From Pyropia haitanensis (lineage: Eukaryota > Rhodophyta > Bangiophyceae > Bangiales > Bangiaceae), in assembly GCA_008729055.1 (NCBI GenBank), contig SDUX01000006.1, positions 1,745,501 to 1,809,500 of the forward strand: a DNA stretch of 64,000 bases, read 5' to 3'. Below the pieces are notes generated by a model, which saw nothing but the letters and a program-made list of their open reading frames with translations, was not told where the DNA came from and did not search any database. Shown here in pieces: positions 29,228-38,676 of this stretch. The translations under genes were made by a program, and so were the position numbers. Positions within the stretch are counted from its first letter, which is position 1. Every line of letters begins with the position of its first letter.

Positions 29228-30437
29228 CGCAGTGCCTGCTAAACCGTCTCAAAAAAAACCTGCTTTTTCGGTTGCGGTGCCCCTTGCGGGCTTGCGTCGG
29301 ATCTTGCTTTCACGCAAGCCAGTCTGCGGGACAAGCAAGATTTTTCTGTGGAGTCTGCTTGTTCCGCAAGTCAGCCATTCTTGCGCGACCCTTTGCGGAA
29401 ATCTCCCACGCCGCGACGGTCAACGACCGTCGCAGCGTACCCAATCAGAGACCAGGACGGAACAGGTGTTCGAAGCCCTGGGCCGTCCTGGCTACCTGGA
29501 CCAGCGCCGGGTTCTCGCTCTTCCGCTGAGACAGTAGCTGCTCGTTTACCTGCAACAGCACCGCAGTCGAGCCGCACACCTCAAGGCGGAGTATTTCCAC
29601 CTCCTGCCGCAGGCAATCAGGGTCCGGCTTCTACGCCTCAGTGGATGCCGCTTCCATGGCGATACCTACCGTCGAGAGCGAGGGGGAAGCGGAGGCGTGC
29701 TGAGGGAAGGGGGAGGCGGGAGAGGGAGCTACTATCGGCTGAAGCGAAGTTGACGGCGGACACCATCCCCGCGCAGCGCCACCGTTACCAGTTACCACAG
29801 CCTGCAGTGGCTGCCGCTCCGCAGCGCCCCAAAGAGCCGTCATCACTGCGACCCCCTCGGACGAGAACGGGGGGAGAGCGGACGGGCGTGGGGGAGTGAA
29901 GGTAAGGGGGCTACCTGCGGGCAGAGAAGCGGTTGAGCGGAGTGGAGGGGGGGGGGGGAGGAAGAGGGTGCCACCCCTTCGCGCTACGCCATCCGCCCAA
30001 GCCGGGTCGTCAAGCGCCTCGTCAAGGCGTCTCCCTCGACGTCACTTTTCTTACCACCGGGCCCCGCAGAGTGCGGGAGATTTTCGCCGCAATGGCCCAT
30101 GCAGAGACGACTCCGCAAGATGGTTTGCGGCGACCACAAGCCACCTTGCGGTCATTGCAAACGTCCCAAGGTGCGGATTGCATGGAGCCCTGCAGTGAAG
30201 CGTTTCGGTCCGTCGCCATCGGTGATTTTCTATGGCCAGACAGCTGAGCTCCATGCGCTTCTGTCCGTATGAGATGAACTCCGTCGATGGACCGAAAGGC
30301 ACCCATGTAAATGAAAAACAAAAAAACTGAGAAAAATCGGGGCTCACACTGTCGAAACAGACGGTGACAACTGCTTGCGGGCCGGCCCAAGCAAAGGAAA
30401 AGCAAGAATTTTTTGAGACGGTTTAGCAGGCACTGCG
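29228..30437. mobile_element. TIR element of the CGCAGTG type (nested, 1.2 kb)
   Basis: The left end begins CGCAGTGCCTGCTAAACC and continues to GTCTCAAAAAA; the right end, from about 30408 to 30437, is its reverse complement. The TIR is about 29 bp. Flanked by a 3-bp duplication CCG (29225-29227 and 30438-30440). It shares only the terminal CGCAGTG with the 1.65-kb elements, so it is a different subfamily. No transposase seen. Confidence 0.8.
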
Positions 30438-30741
30438 CCGGGAGTGCAAAAATCTGAGCGCAATCGGAGTGCGACCGCCTGATGCACTGGGAGCACTGCT
30501 CGCACGCGGCGCAAGCAATCTTCGGAATTAGTGGGCGTCCCGCCGCAGTTTCGGCGAAGCACACAACAAGCCCCGAGGTGTGGCACTGTCAGTGGGTTGG
30601 ATTCACACCTACGAAGGCTCCTAGCCAATGATATTCTGTCAGGAGATGGAGACATAGTATTTTCGAGTGGGGACCGAGGACATCATTCGCCGTCAATCCC
30701 CACGGCCTTGCACGGTCGGCTCAAATTCGTCGGCTGCCCGG

Positions 30742-31086
30742 ATGCACACGGCGCATGTCAGCTCGACGCACTCGTCGCACTCGGGCTGCGCGTCGACGAC
30801 CATTTGCACTGCGAATGCGTCCTTGTGTCCTACAACGTGCTGCAGGTGTGGCGAGAACATCCTCGAGCATGTAGAGGTGCACCAGTATGCCGACCATGAC
30901 CAGGAAAAGACAGCACGCTCCGGAACGACGCCAGACTCGTTTAAACGGGCTTTGTGCGCCCTGTGCAGCCAGTGCAAAAAAAAAAACCGCCCTACGGTGT
31001 CAAATTCGGCGATTCCGCGGACCCGTTGCACGGCGTGCACGTCCCGCAAGGCCCGATTTTTGATCCTCGCACGGGCCACGGGTTAG
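30742..31086 (+). CDS. Possible small Cys-rich (zinc-ribbon-like) protein inside a TIR element
   Basis: 114-residue frame from ATG 30742. Cysteines are grouped as CCRCGENILEH and then CALCSQCKKKNR ... RCTACTSRKAR, a CxxC-x17-CxxC pattern that could bind zinc. The stop lies a few bases before the element's right terminus. A minus-strand frame of similar length overlaps (30693-31079) and cannot be excluded, and no family is recognised. Confidence 0.25.
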   Translation: MHTAHVSSTHSSHSGCASTTICTANASLCPTTCCRCGENILEHVEVHQYADHDQEKTARSGTTPDSFKRALCALCSQCKKKNRPTVSNSAIPRTRCTACTSRKARFLILARATG

Positions 31087-31100
31087 ACCCCACTGCGCAG

Positions 31101-31569
31101 TGACGGGAGCGACACGTCGTGGCGCGCAGCGCTCCCGCTCTTCTTTTGGCAAACGCAGCGGGCGGCCGACCGCCCCACAGGCCACAAAGCGAAAAAACCA
31201 CCACTTTGGACGACCACGCCCCCACCTGGCCGTGCGCAACAGGGTGACGCCGCCCCCAGTCGAGGCCCTCCACCCGATGGCCAGGAGGACGTCACCCCCG
31301 AACATCGCCGCCACATTCCTCCTCCCGGCCATGGCCCGTCCACCCTTCCCCCACGCGCGGCCGTTGTCGCAGCACCTCGGGCGGTTGGACGCTGCTGCCG
31401 CCACGGCCGTTTGACAACAGCACTGAACAGTACCAGACGCGCTCCACACGGTAGAGCAGCATGGTGCGGAGGGAGGCATCACAGTCCTGGCAATGGCATT
31501 TGGCGACGTCGTGGGAGGGACGGCCGGCGCCACCGGCGGCGCCGGTACAGCCAATGTCGGCTCACCACC
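31101..31569. other. 3' flank of the Pta gene
   Basis: GC-rich, no gene seen; lies between the TIR element and the end of the minus-strand phosphate acetyltransferase gene. Confidence 0.45.
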
Positions 31570-34482
31570 CTACGCCACCGCCGTCGCCGTCGCCGCCGCC
31601 GTCGACGCCGCCGCCGCCGCCCCCCCCGTGCCCGCCGCTTTGCGACCCGCCGCCGCCACCACCGCCGTCACGGCAATGGTGTTCACAATGTCCTCCTCCT
31701 TTGCGCCACGACTAAGGTCATTCACCGCCCCTGGGATGCGGAGACCCTGCAGGATGGGCCCGACGGCGACGGCGCCCGAGCTCCGCTGCACCGCCTTGTA
31801 GATGCTGTTACCAACCTCAAGAGAGGGGAAGACCAGCACGTTGGCGCGCCCCCCAACGCCGTCGGGGTCGTCGGCGGGCCGGATTTTGGTCGCCGCCACT
31901 CCCGCGTCTACCGCCGCATCGTACTGCACGGGCCCGATGAGCGGGAGGCTGGGCGCGGCGGCGCGGGCGGCGGCGACGGCGTCGCGGACCTTGTCAATCG
32001 CAGGCCCCGAAGTCGAGTCCCCGGTCGCGTAAGTGATGAGCGCCACTCGCGGGTCGAGGCCAAAGGCCGCCGCCGTCGCCGCCGATGTCACAGCAATGTC
32101 TGCCAGCTCTGCCACCGTCGGCTCCGCAACAATTGCACAGTCACCATACACCAGCACCCCCGACGGGAGCAGCATAAGGAAGACAGACGACACGACGCCG
32201 CCGGGGGTGGCGGCCTTGATCAGCTGCAGCGCAGGTCGAATGGTAGCGGCGGTCGTATGCGCGGCGCCAGACACCATCCCCGACGCGTCTCCCGCCTCCA
32301 CCATCAGCGTCCCATACAGATTGACGTCGAACCGCAGCGCCTCCACCGCTTTGGTCACCGTCACGCCCTTGTGCGCGCGCAGCTCGGCGAGCCGGTCGGC
32401 GTAGCGCCGGAACGCCGGGGAGTTCGCGTCCGTCGGGTCCACCACCACAGCGCCGTCGAGGTTGACGCGCGCCGCCTCGGCGGCGGCGTACACCTCACTG
32501 GGCACACCGAGGAGCGTAACGCCGCCCGCGTCGGCCGCTACGGGCTCCCCCGACGGGGTCGAGCGCAGCACCCCGCGGCGGAGGATCTCCGCGGCGGCGC
32601 GGAGGATGCGGGGCTCGGTGCCCTCGGGCAGCACCACGTGCGCGCCCGACGCGGTGGCGGCGGCAAAGTAGGAGCGCTGGAACATGCGCGGGGTCAGCAC
32701 CCGCTCCCGGGGGGTGGCCAGCGATTCGACCAGCGAGGGGGTGTCAATGTGGGACTCCCACAGTAGCCGCGAGCGCTCCACTTTGCGGGAACTCGACGGG
32801 AGGATGTCGGTCTGAACGGAGCTGAGCGCGCGGACGGCGTTGAAGGTGTCGGCGGCAACGGAGAGGACGGGCGGGACAGCCAGCACGGGGGAAGGCAACG
32901 CAGCAGAGCCGCCGTCCCTGCCACCACCGGCGCCCTTGTCAGTGCCGCCGCCCGCGCCACCCGCCCCCCCTTCCACCGCCGCCGCCGCCGCCGTGGCGGT
33001 CGGATCGCCCATCGCGGCGAGCAGGTCTCGAGCCGCCCGCCGGTCGCCCGCCCCCGTCAGCAACACCCCCGCCACGCTCCCCTGCGCCCGCACGTCCAGC
33101 CCCGACAGTAGGGCGCCGGCGAGGACGTCCAGCCGGTCAGCGGCGGTGATGAGCAGCGCGCCGGGGCGGAGCTCCCCCTCCACGTCCGCGACGACCAGGC
33201 CATTCCCAGCCGTCGCGGCGGCCGCAGCGGCACCGCCGCCGCCGCTGCCGCCGCTGGACAGGAAGCGCAGGATGGACGCGACCGCCGCGTCGTCGAGCGT
33301 CGCGTCTGCCCGCCGCATGACCGCCGCCGCGTCGGCGTGCGGCAGCGCCCCCCCCGGCGCAGCCCGCACCGCCGCCCGCAGCGCGTGGAGGACCGCCCCG
33401 TGGCGCCGCCGCAGCAGCACCCCCGGCTGGCTGGCGAGCGTGGCGAGGAGCGCGGGCAGTTGCAGCGTCGCGACAAAGACGCCCTCCATGTCGACGGCCG
33501 AGTCGTCCAGCTGGGTGGCGCCGCCCAGGACGTCGGCGCCGAGCCAGGCGGCCACCTCATTCATCCGCAGCGACCCGAGGGTGCGGTCGTACGGGAGGGC
33601 GCCCGCGTAGGGGATGCCCGCCGCGGCAAACTGGGCGGCGAGGCGGTCGGCCAAGCCGCCGCCGCCGCCGCCGCCATGACCCCCGTCTGGCGGCAGCCGG
33701 TTCACCAACACGGACAGCACCTCGGCCGACGCGCCCCGCACCTGCCGCACCGCCCCCGCGGCCATGGACACGATCTCGTCCGCGTCGCCAGAGCGGCCGT
33801 CGGCGACGAGGAGCATCGGCGCGCCCATGGAGCGGGCGGCGGCGGCGTGAAAAGCGGTCGCGTCGGCGAGCGCCACCGACCGGAGGTGGCCGCCTTCGGC
33901 CACGACCAGCGCCGCTGCCGGCGACGCCGCCCGGTACGCCTCGTAGCGGGCGGCGACCGCGTCGAGCAGCCGCTCCGCGTCGGGCCCGCGGGCGCCGCCG
34001 GCGAGGCCCGCCATCGCCACCTGCGGCGACACGCCGACCGCCGCGGACCGGTCGGGCGGGGTGACCACCGCGGGGCACGCGGCGGCGACCAGCCGCACGT
34101 GCGGGTCGGCGGCGCCGTCGGCGGCGGCCGCGGCGGCCGCGGCCGCGACGGACGGCGCGGGGGAGGAGGCGAGCTTGGATAGGCCCCCGACGGGGCGGAA
34201 GAAGCCGAGGTGGGTGTGGGCGCCCTCGAGCGCGCCGAGGAGGCCGACGAGGACGGGGGCGGTCGCGGCGCCGCGGGAGGTGGGGTGCACGTAGACGGCC
34301 GACGCGGGCGCCGCGGGGGGGGGGGGGGGGGGGGGGGTCGACGCCGACCGCTGCGCCGCCGCCGCGGTGGAAGACACGCCCACGTGGGGGGGGGGGGGGC
34401 GACGGACGGGACGGCCCGCCGCCCGCCCGCCACGCCATGCCGCCGACGGCGGGCGCCACCCCGACCGCCAAGCCGCCAACAT
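31570..34482 (-). CDS. Phosphate acetyltransferase, long (three-domain) form, organelle-targeted
   Basis: Interconverts acetyl-CoA plus phosphate and acetyl phosphate plus CoA, usually paired with acetate kinase. 970 residues, intronless. The start MLAAWRSGWRPPSAAWRGG is Arg-rich and acid-free, like a mitochondrial (or plastid) presequence. It is followed by a P-loop-like BioD domain (LVGLLGALEGAHTHLGFFRPVG), a DRTGG-type middle domain (PYDRTLGSLRMNEVAAWLG) and the catalytic PTA domain. The catalytic domain shows VVLPEGTEPRILRAA, FDVNLYGTLMVEAGDASGMV, VYGDCAIVAEPT, GDSTSGPAIDKVRDA, VLVFPSLEVGNSIYKAVQR and GPILQGLRIPGAVNDLSRGA; the last has a two-residue insertion relative to KPVNDLSRG. Length and domain order match bacterial-type PTA II. 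The 0.6-kb region just upstream contains a 40-nt A run. Confidence 0.93.
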   Translation of the reverse strand: MLAAWRSGWRPPSAAWRGGRAAGRPVRRPPPPHVGVSSTAAAAQRSASTPPPPPPPAAPASAVYVHPTSRGAATAPVLVGLLGALEGAHTHLGFFRPVGGLSKLASSPAPSVAAAAAAAAADGAADPHVRLVAAACPAVVTPPDRSAAVGVSPQVAMAGLAGGARGPDAERLLDAVAARYEAYRAASPAAALVVAEGGHLRSVALADATAFHAAAARSMGAPMLLVADGRSGDADEIVSMAAGAVRQVRGASAEVLSVLVNRLPPDGGHGGGGGGGLADRLAAQFAAAGIPYAGALPYDRTLGSLRMNEVAAWLGADVLGGATQLDDSAVDMEGVFVATLQLPALLATLASQPGVLLRRRHGAVLHALRAAVRAAPGGALPHADAAAVMRRADATLDDAAVASILRFLSSGGSGGGGAAAAAATAGNGLVVADVEGELRPGALLITAADRLDVLAGALLSGLDVRAQGSVAGVLLTGAGDRRAARDLLAAMGDPTATAAAAAVEGGAGGAGGGTDKGAGGGRDGGSAALPSPVLAVPPVLSVAADTFNAVRALSSVQTDILPSSSRKVERSRLLWESHIDTPSLVESLATPRERVLTPRMFQRSYFAAATASGAHVVLPEGTEPRILRAAAEILRRGVLRSTPSGEPVAADAGGVTLLGVPSEVYAAAEAARVNLDGAVVVDPTDANSPAFRRYADRLAELRAHKGVTVTKAVEALRFDVNLYGTLMVEAGDASGMVSGAAHTTAATIRPALQLIKAATPGGVVSSVFLMLLPSGVLVYGDCAIVAEPTVAELADIAVTSAATAAAFGLDPRVALITYATGDSTSGPAIDKVRDAVAAARAAAPSLPLIGPVQYDAAVDAGVAATKIRPADDPDGVGGRANVLVFPSLEVGNSIYKAVQRSSGAVAVGPILQGLRIPGAVNDLSRGAKEEDIVNTIAVTAVVAAAGRKAAGTGGAAAAASTAAATATAVA

Positions 34483-34733
34483 GGTCACGGCGAGCGGGGC
34501 GGAGGGGGGGGCAAGGGGGGGGGGAGGGAGGATGCCGCGCCGAACAGAACAGCGGAAGGCGCAGGCGAGCCGACACGCACGGCGGCGGAAGCGGCGGCCG
34601 GCGCTGACGCCGTGCCGGACCGACGCCAGCGACCCGCGCCGCGGCGCCGCGGTACCGCTCCGCCGCGTCGGCCCGCCCCGTTCCCGTGTAGCCACCGCGG
34701 GGCGGGATGGGGGCACGGCCACGGCCGGGCTCG

Positions 34734-34778
<45 letters not shown>

Positions 34779-35978
34779 GGCAGGCGGCCGCCAGCCGCGG
34801 CGCGCGGCGGACGGGCGGTCGGTCCACGGGCGGCCGCTGCCGCAGCGGCACACACGCGGGTGGGCACCCGCCGCGGCGGTGGGGGCGTGTGGGCGGCGGG
34901 TGCCGTCCGCGCTCACCGCGCGATTGGCGCGCGGCGTGGAAGGGCGGCCGACGCAGGGGCGAGCCGTGGCGCACTTGGCCGGCCGTGGCGGCCATTTTTG
35001 GTGGACTTGGACGCAACTTTGGGGGCGGCCGTCACCGCCGCGCGGCGGGTGGGGGCGGGGGGCACCGCCCAGTGGGGAAGCGGGTGGGCGGCGCGCGGCG
35101 GCGGCGGCTGTGGTGAGCGGGACGGGGGGGGTGGCTGTCGGGGGCGTGCGCGGCCGTCACGGTCGACGAGGGAGAGCGGGGGGAAGAGGCGAATCCAGCC
35201 TGTGGCGCGTGGACTGTTTTCTACTTCTTCACACCGCCGCCGCCCGCCGCCTGCCGCCGCCGCCGTCGCCCGTGACGGTGACGGCGACGGCGGCGGAGGG
35301 GGGGGGGGCGCCCGCCCCACGCGCGCCGGCGCGCCCCGCCCCTCGGCGTCCACGTGCCGCCACGGGACGGCGCCGCCGCATCCGCCCTCGCCCTCCCGTC
35401 GAAGGGCGGGCGGGGGGGGCGCGCCCACCGCCGCCGCCGCCGCGGCGGCGGGGGCGACCCGACGAGGCCACCCGCCGCCGTCGCTGGCGCCCCCCGACCA
35501 CTGCCGCACGCGGCACCCGCACTGGCCGGCCGGCCGCCCCCCGCCGCGCCGACGCGGCAGGACAACCCAACGGCCAGCCAGCGCATAGACCCCCTCTCGC
35601 CGCCCGCCCCGCCTGTCACGACCCGCAACCGCAACGGCTGCCACCACTACTGCCTCGCCCCCGCCTGCCGCATACACGCCACTCATCGCAGGCAACGGGG
35701 GCCCGTACGTGGTGCGCAGTACTACACGCCACCGCCAGTAACCGCCGCCGCTGCCGCCACCGCCACCACGCCCGCCGCCGCTGCCGCCACCGCCGCCGCC
35801 AGCCACCGCGTCTGCCGCCCCCACCGCCAGTTACCGCCGCGCCGGGTCGACCACGCCGCGCCGCCCCGGTATCCCCGCCCCGCGCCGCTCCACGAGGCGT
35901 GCCCAGGCCGACCTCCGCCCCCCCCCCCGGCCAAGACACCCCCTCACCCAGCCAGCACCGCCGCAGCGGGCAGGCGCG
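34483..35978. other. Intergenic, no supported gene
   Basis: 5' flank of Pta and 3' flank of the Yar1-like gene, both minus. Long Arg/Pro/Ala frames on both strands look like chance. Confidence 0.5.
34736..34775. repeat. 40-nt A run upstream of Pta
   Basis: Uninterrupted A(40) on the plus strand, about 255 nt upstream of the Pta ATG (T run in the gene's own direction). Poly(dA:dT) tracts often exclude nucleosomes at promoters; a processed-RNA tail is the other explanation. Confidence 0.85.
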
Positions 35979-36600
35979 TCAATCCATCCCCGCCCCGGGC
36001 GGCGGCGCCCCTCCCGCCGCGGCGGTGGCGTCGGCATCCCCCCCGGCGGCAGCCCCCCCCCTCCCCCCCTCCTCGCGCTCGCCCCCCCCCCCCCCCCCCC
36101 CCTCCCCCACGTGCGCCCACAGCGCCGCCACCACCGCGTCGTTTTTTTGCCCCCCCCCCCGGGCCTCATCCAGCGGCGTCCGCCCCCACCCATTCTCCGC
36201 GACCGCGTCGGCGCCGCCGGCGAGCAGCGCCGCCACCGCCGGCGCGGCGCCGACGAGCGCCGCGTAGTGCAGCGCCGTGTTGCCCGCCCCGTTGGCCACG
36301 TTAACGGGCGCGCCGGCGGCGAGGAGCGCCGTCACCGCCGCCGCGTGGCCATTGGCCGCCGCCAGGTGCAGCGCGGTGTTGGCGGAGGGGGGGGGGCGTG
36401 GCGGAGCGCCGCCGCCAGGAAAGGGGGGGGGGAGGGGAGGGGCGGGGGGTGCCACCGGCGGGTGCGGTGGGGGGGGGGGGGGCCGCCGCGGCGGCGGCGG
36501 CCAGGGCGGCCGACAAGGCGGGGAGGTCACCCGCACGGGCCGCGTCGGCAATCGCCTCTGCGAGATCGTCCACGGAGGGAGGAGAGTGCGTGGGCGCCAT
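35979..36600 (-). CDS. Yar1-like ankyrin-repeat protein, frame broken at a C run
   Basis: The ATG at 36600 gives MAPTHSPPSVDDLAEAIADA then ARAGDLPALSAALAAA, matching the N-terminal helix of yeast Yar1, the chaperone of ribosomal protein uS3. The ankyrin part is in another frame: NTALHLAAANGHAAAVTALL, VNVANGAGNTALHYAALVGA, AENGWGRTPLDEARG, then VVAALWAHVGE. The frame change falls at the G/C run around 36470-36482, and no GT-AG intron fits, so a one- or two-base error in a homopolymer is the simplest explanation. Two ankyrin repeats plus a partial one and a short C-terminus fit a Yar1-size protein of about 200 residues. After the last repeat the sequence is Gly/Glu-rich. If the frame is corrected the protein is a cytosolic or nuclear ribosome-assembly factor. 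Confidence 0.6.
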
Positions 36601-38676
36601 GATGAAAGGAGCGGAAGGGTGAAAGACACAGGGGATGGTGAAGAAGAGAGAAGAGGGAGGGATGGTCGGGTCAACAGAGGGGATCTGGTTGTCAACAACG
36701 GCAGGACGGTGGGGCAAAAGACGAGTGGCCGACGCGACGGATCGCCGCGACGACGGAGGAGACGACGGCCGAGCGCGTTGGCCACCTCAATGGAATCAGG
36801 CTGTATCTTCAGGGCAACCAGAAGAGTGTTTGTGTTTCCTGTGACACGTTCTTCATTCCGTATTTGCACCACTCATCGCCTCGTTCGTCTTGACGACCAA
36901 GCACCCACGTGTTCGTGTGGGATGGCAAGTAGCCCGTTCACGTTGGTAAATTGACACAAGAGGGCACAGAGCGGAGACCATTGCAGCGACGGCAGGCTGC
37001 GAGTGCCCACGACGAGGGCGCACCGCTCAGTCGCTTAACGGCGACGGTGGGCCATTGCCTGAATTTCCTGCGGCCACCGCCGCCGGTCCAGGTCAACCAC
37101 GCGCGCTCCTGTTGCTCTCTCCGGCTGTGTTTGGGGTGCAGATGGCGTGTCCGAGAGTGCGCAGAAGAACATGGGGATCTTCGGCCGTCAAGACGTAGCC
37201 TCAGTGTGTCGCATCTGTGAACATCAAAGTTAAGCAACGAAGCAGTGCGTCGTATCTGTGAACATCGAAGTAAAGCAACAGACAGAAATTACACCGACGG
37301 AGTTGTATGAAGTGCACGCCTCCTCACGACAGTCACAAAACTGGACTGCTACGGCCACACGAGCGTGGAGGCGAGATTTGCCACCGGCCGCGGGTCCTCC
37401 CCTCCGCCGGCGCTCCCAAAGGCATCGTCTTGCCACTCCCCAAACGGCACCGTTTGACAGTGACGGCGCAGAGCGCGCCAGATCGTCCGTCCTCCGATGA
37501 CGGGCCCTGTGCCAGCGGCCGTTGCCTGACGCGCCGCTGCCCGCGCCGGCGCGTGGGTAGGGAAAGAGGACCGGGCGCGCGACGACTGCCGCGCGCGTGT
37601 CAGCGGCGCCCTACGTACGCGCGGTGACCCGCCCCCGGCCGCGCGTCGGCCCCCACCGCGGCCGCGCGCCCGCGTGGCGCGCCGCCGCCACCGTCGCTGG
37701 CGGCGGCCGCTGCCAGCCACCGCCGCTGTCACTGCCGCCGCCGCTGCCACCTCACCCACACCACCGCCACGCCGCCGCCGCCCCCCCCCCTCACGCGCGC
37801 GGGCGACCACGCGCCGCATCCACCCTCCCCCCCGCCGTCACAGCGCCCGCACCGCCACCGCTGCGCGCAGTTGCTGCAAGCCGGGCGTGCCCGACGGACG
37901 CGGCCGGCCGACCGGCCTGGTCTCCCCCACCCCCCTTCACGGAGGGGGGGGTATCCCGCTGTACGCGGTTCACCCGCGGGGCGCGGGTGCCCCGCGCCGC
38001 GGTGGGTGGTTCCACTGTTGGGCGCGGCGGGGACCGGCGGCGGCGGCCACTGGCGTGTCTGCCGGGAGGCGATGGGCGTCGCAGTGCCGGGGGGGCGCGT
38101 CACGCCCATGGCTGCGCTGTCGGCGTGTGTGGTCCGTGCCCCCCCCCCCGCCACGCCCGCCCGTTTTTCTCGCCACCCCCGCGCGTCCTCCTGCTCGAAC
38201 GCCGGCCGACACGCGCTGTCACGCGCGGCGCTGTGCGGCACTCGCGGCTGGTGAGGCGACGCAGCTGCGGCGTGCGCGCGGCGGCCACGCCGGCCGTGCA
38301 AGCGACGCAGCCGCCAGCAGGGGCGGACGCGCGGGCAGAGGGGTGGACGTCACCACCCACTCTCCCCCCGTCTTCGCCGCCGGCTTGCTCTGCCCTGCTC
38401 CACCAGCACCCCCGGTACTCCCCCGCCGTGCCGCGCGTGAGGCAGCGCGAGGCCCGCCTGACTGCCGCCGGCCCCCTGCTGGCCGCCCACCGCGGGGGCG
38501 CCGTCGCCAACATAATCGGGGCACACCCCCTCCCTCTGCTCTGTCTCACGACGGCCTCCCCGGCGAGGTTGCCGCAGCGGGCGTGCCTCGTCGATCCCGC
38601 CCCCCCCCAGCTAGCTATCCCCATCCCAAAGTTTGTCGTCCGCCGCCGCAGCGTGCCCCACTCTTGGCCCAACCCT
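36601..38676. other. Intergenic between divergent genes
   Basis: Separates the Yar1-like gene (minus) from the malectin-kelch gene (plus). The first 700 nt are less GC-rich; a frame open from 37597 into the kelch gene is Arg/Pro-rich and probably leader. A two-copy, 44-bp tandem duplication lies at 37206-37280 (core ATCTGTGAACATC). Confidence 0.5.

Larger units (their letters stand above)
29147..31097. mobile_element. TIR element of the CGCAGTG type (outer, 1.95 kb)
   Basis: The left end begins CGCAGTGGGGTCTGACCCG and the right end is its reverse complement with one change near the tip; the match covers about 21 bp. A 3-bp duplication CAG flanks it (29144-29146 and 31098-31100). A second element (29228-30437) sits inside, close to the left end. 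Without it this element is about 740 bp. It contains a Cys-rich frame at 30742-31086. No transposase was recognised. Confidence 0.75.

Noticed and set aside
38100..38676. N-terminal extension of the malectin-kelch protein from 37597
   Set aside because: Translation is Arg/Pro-rich without structure, while the ATG at 38677 begins a clear signal peptide.
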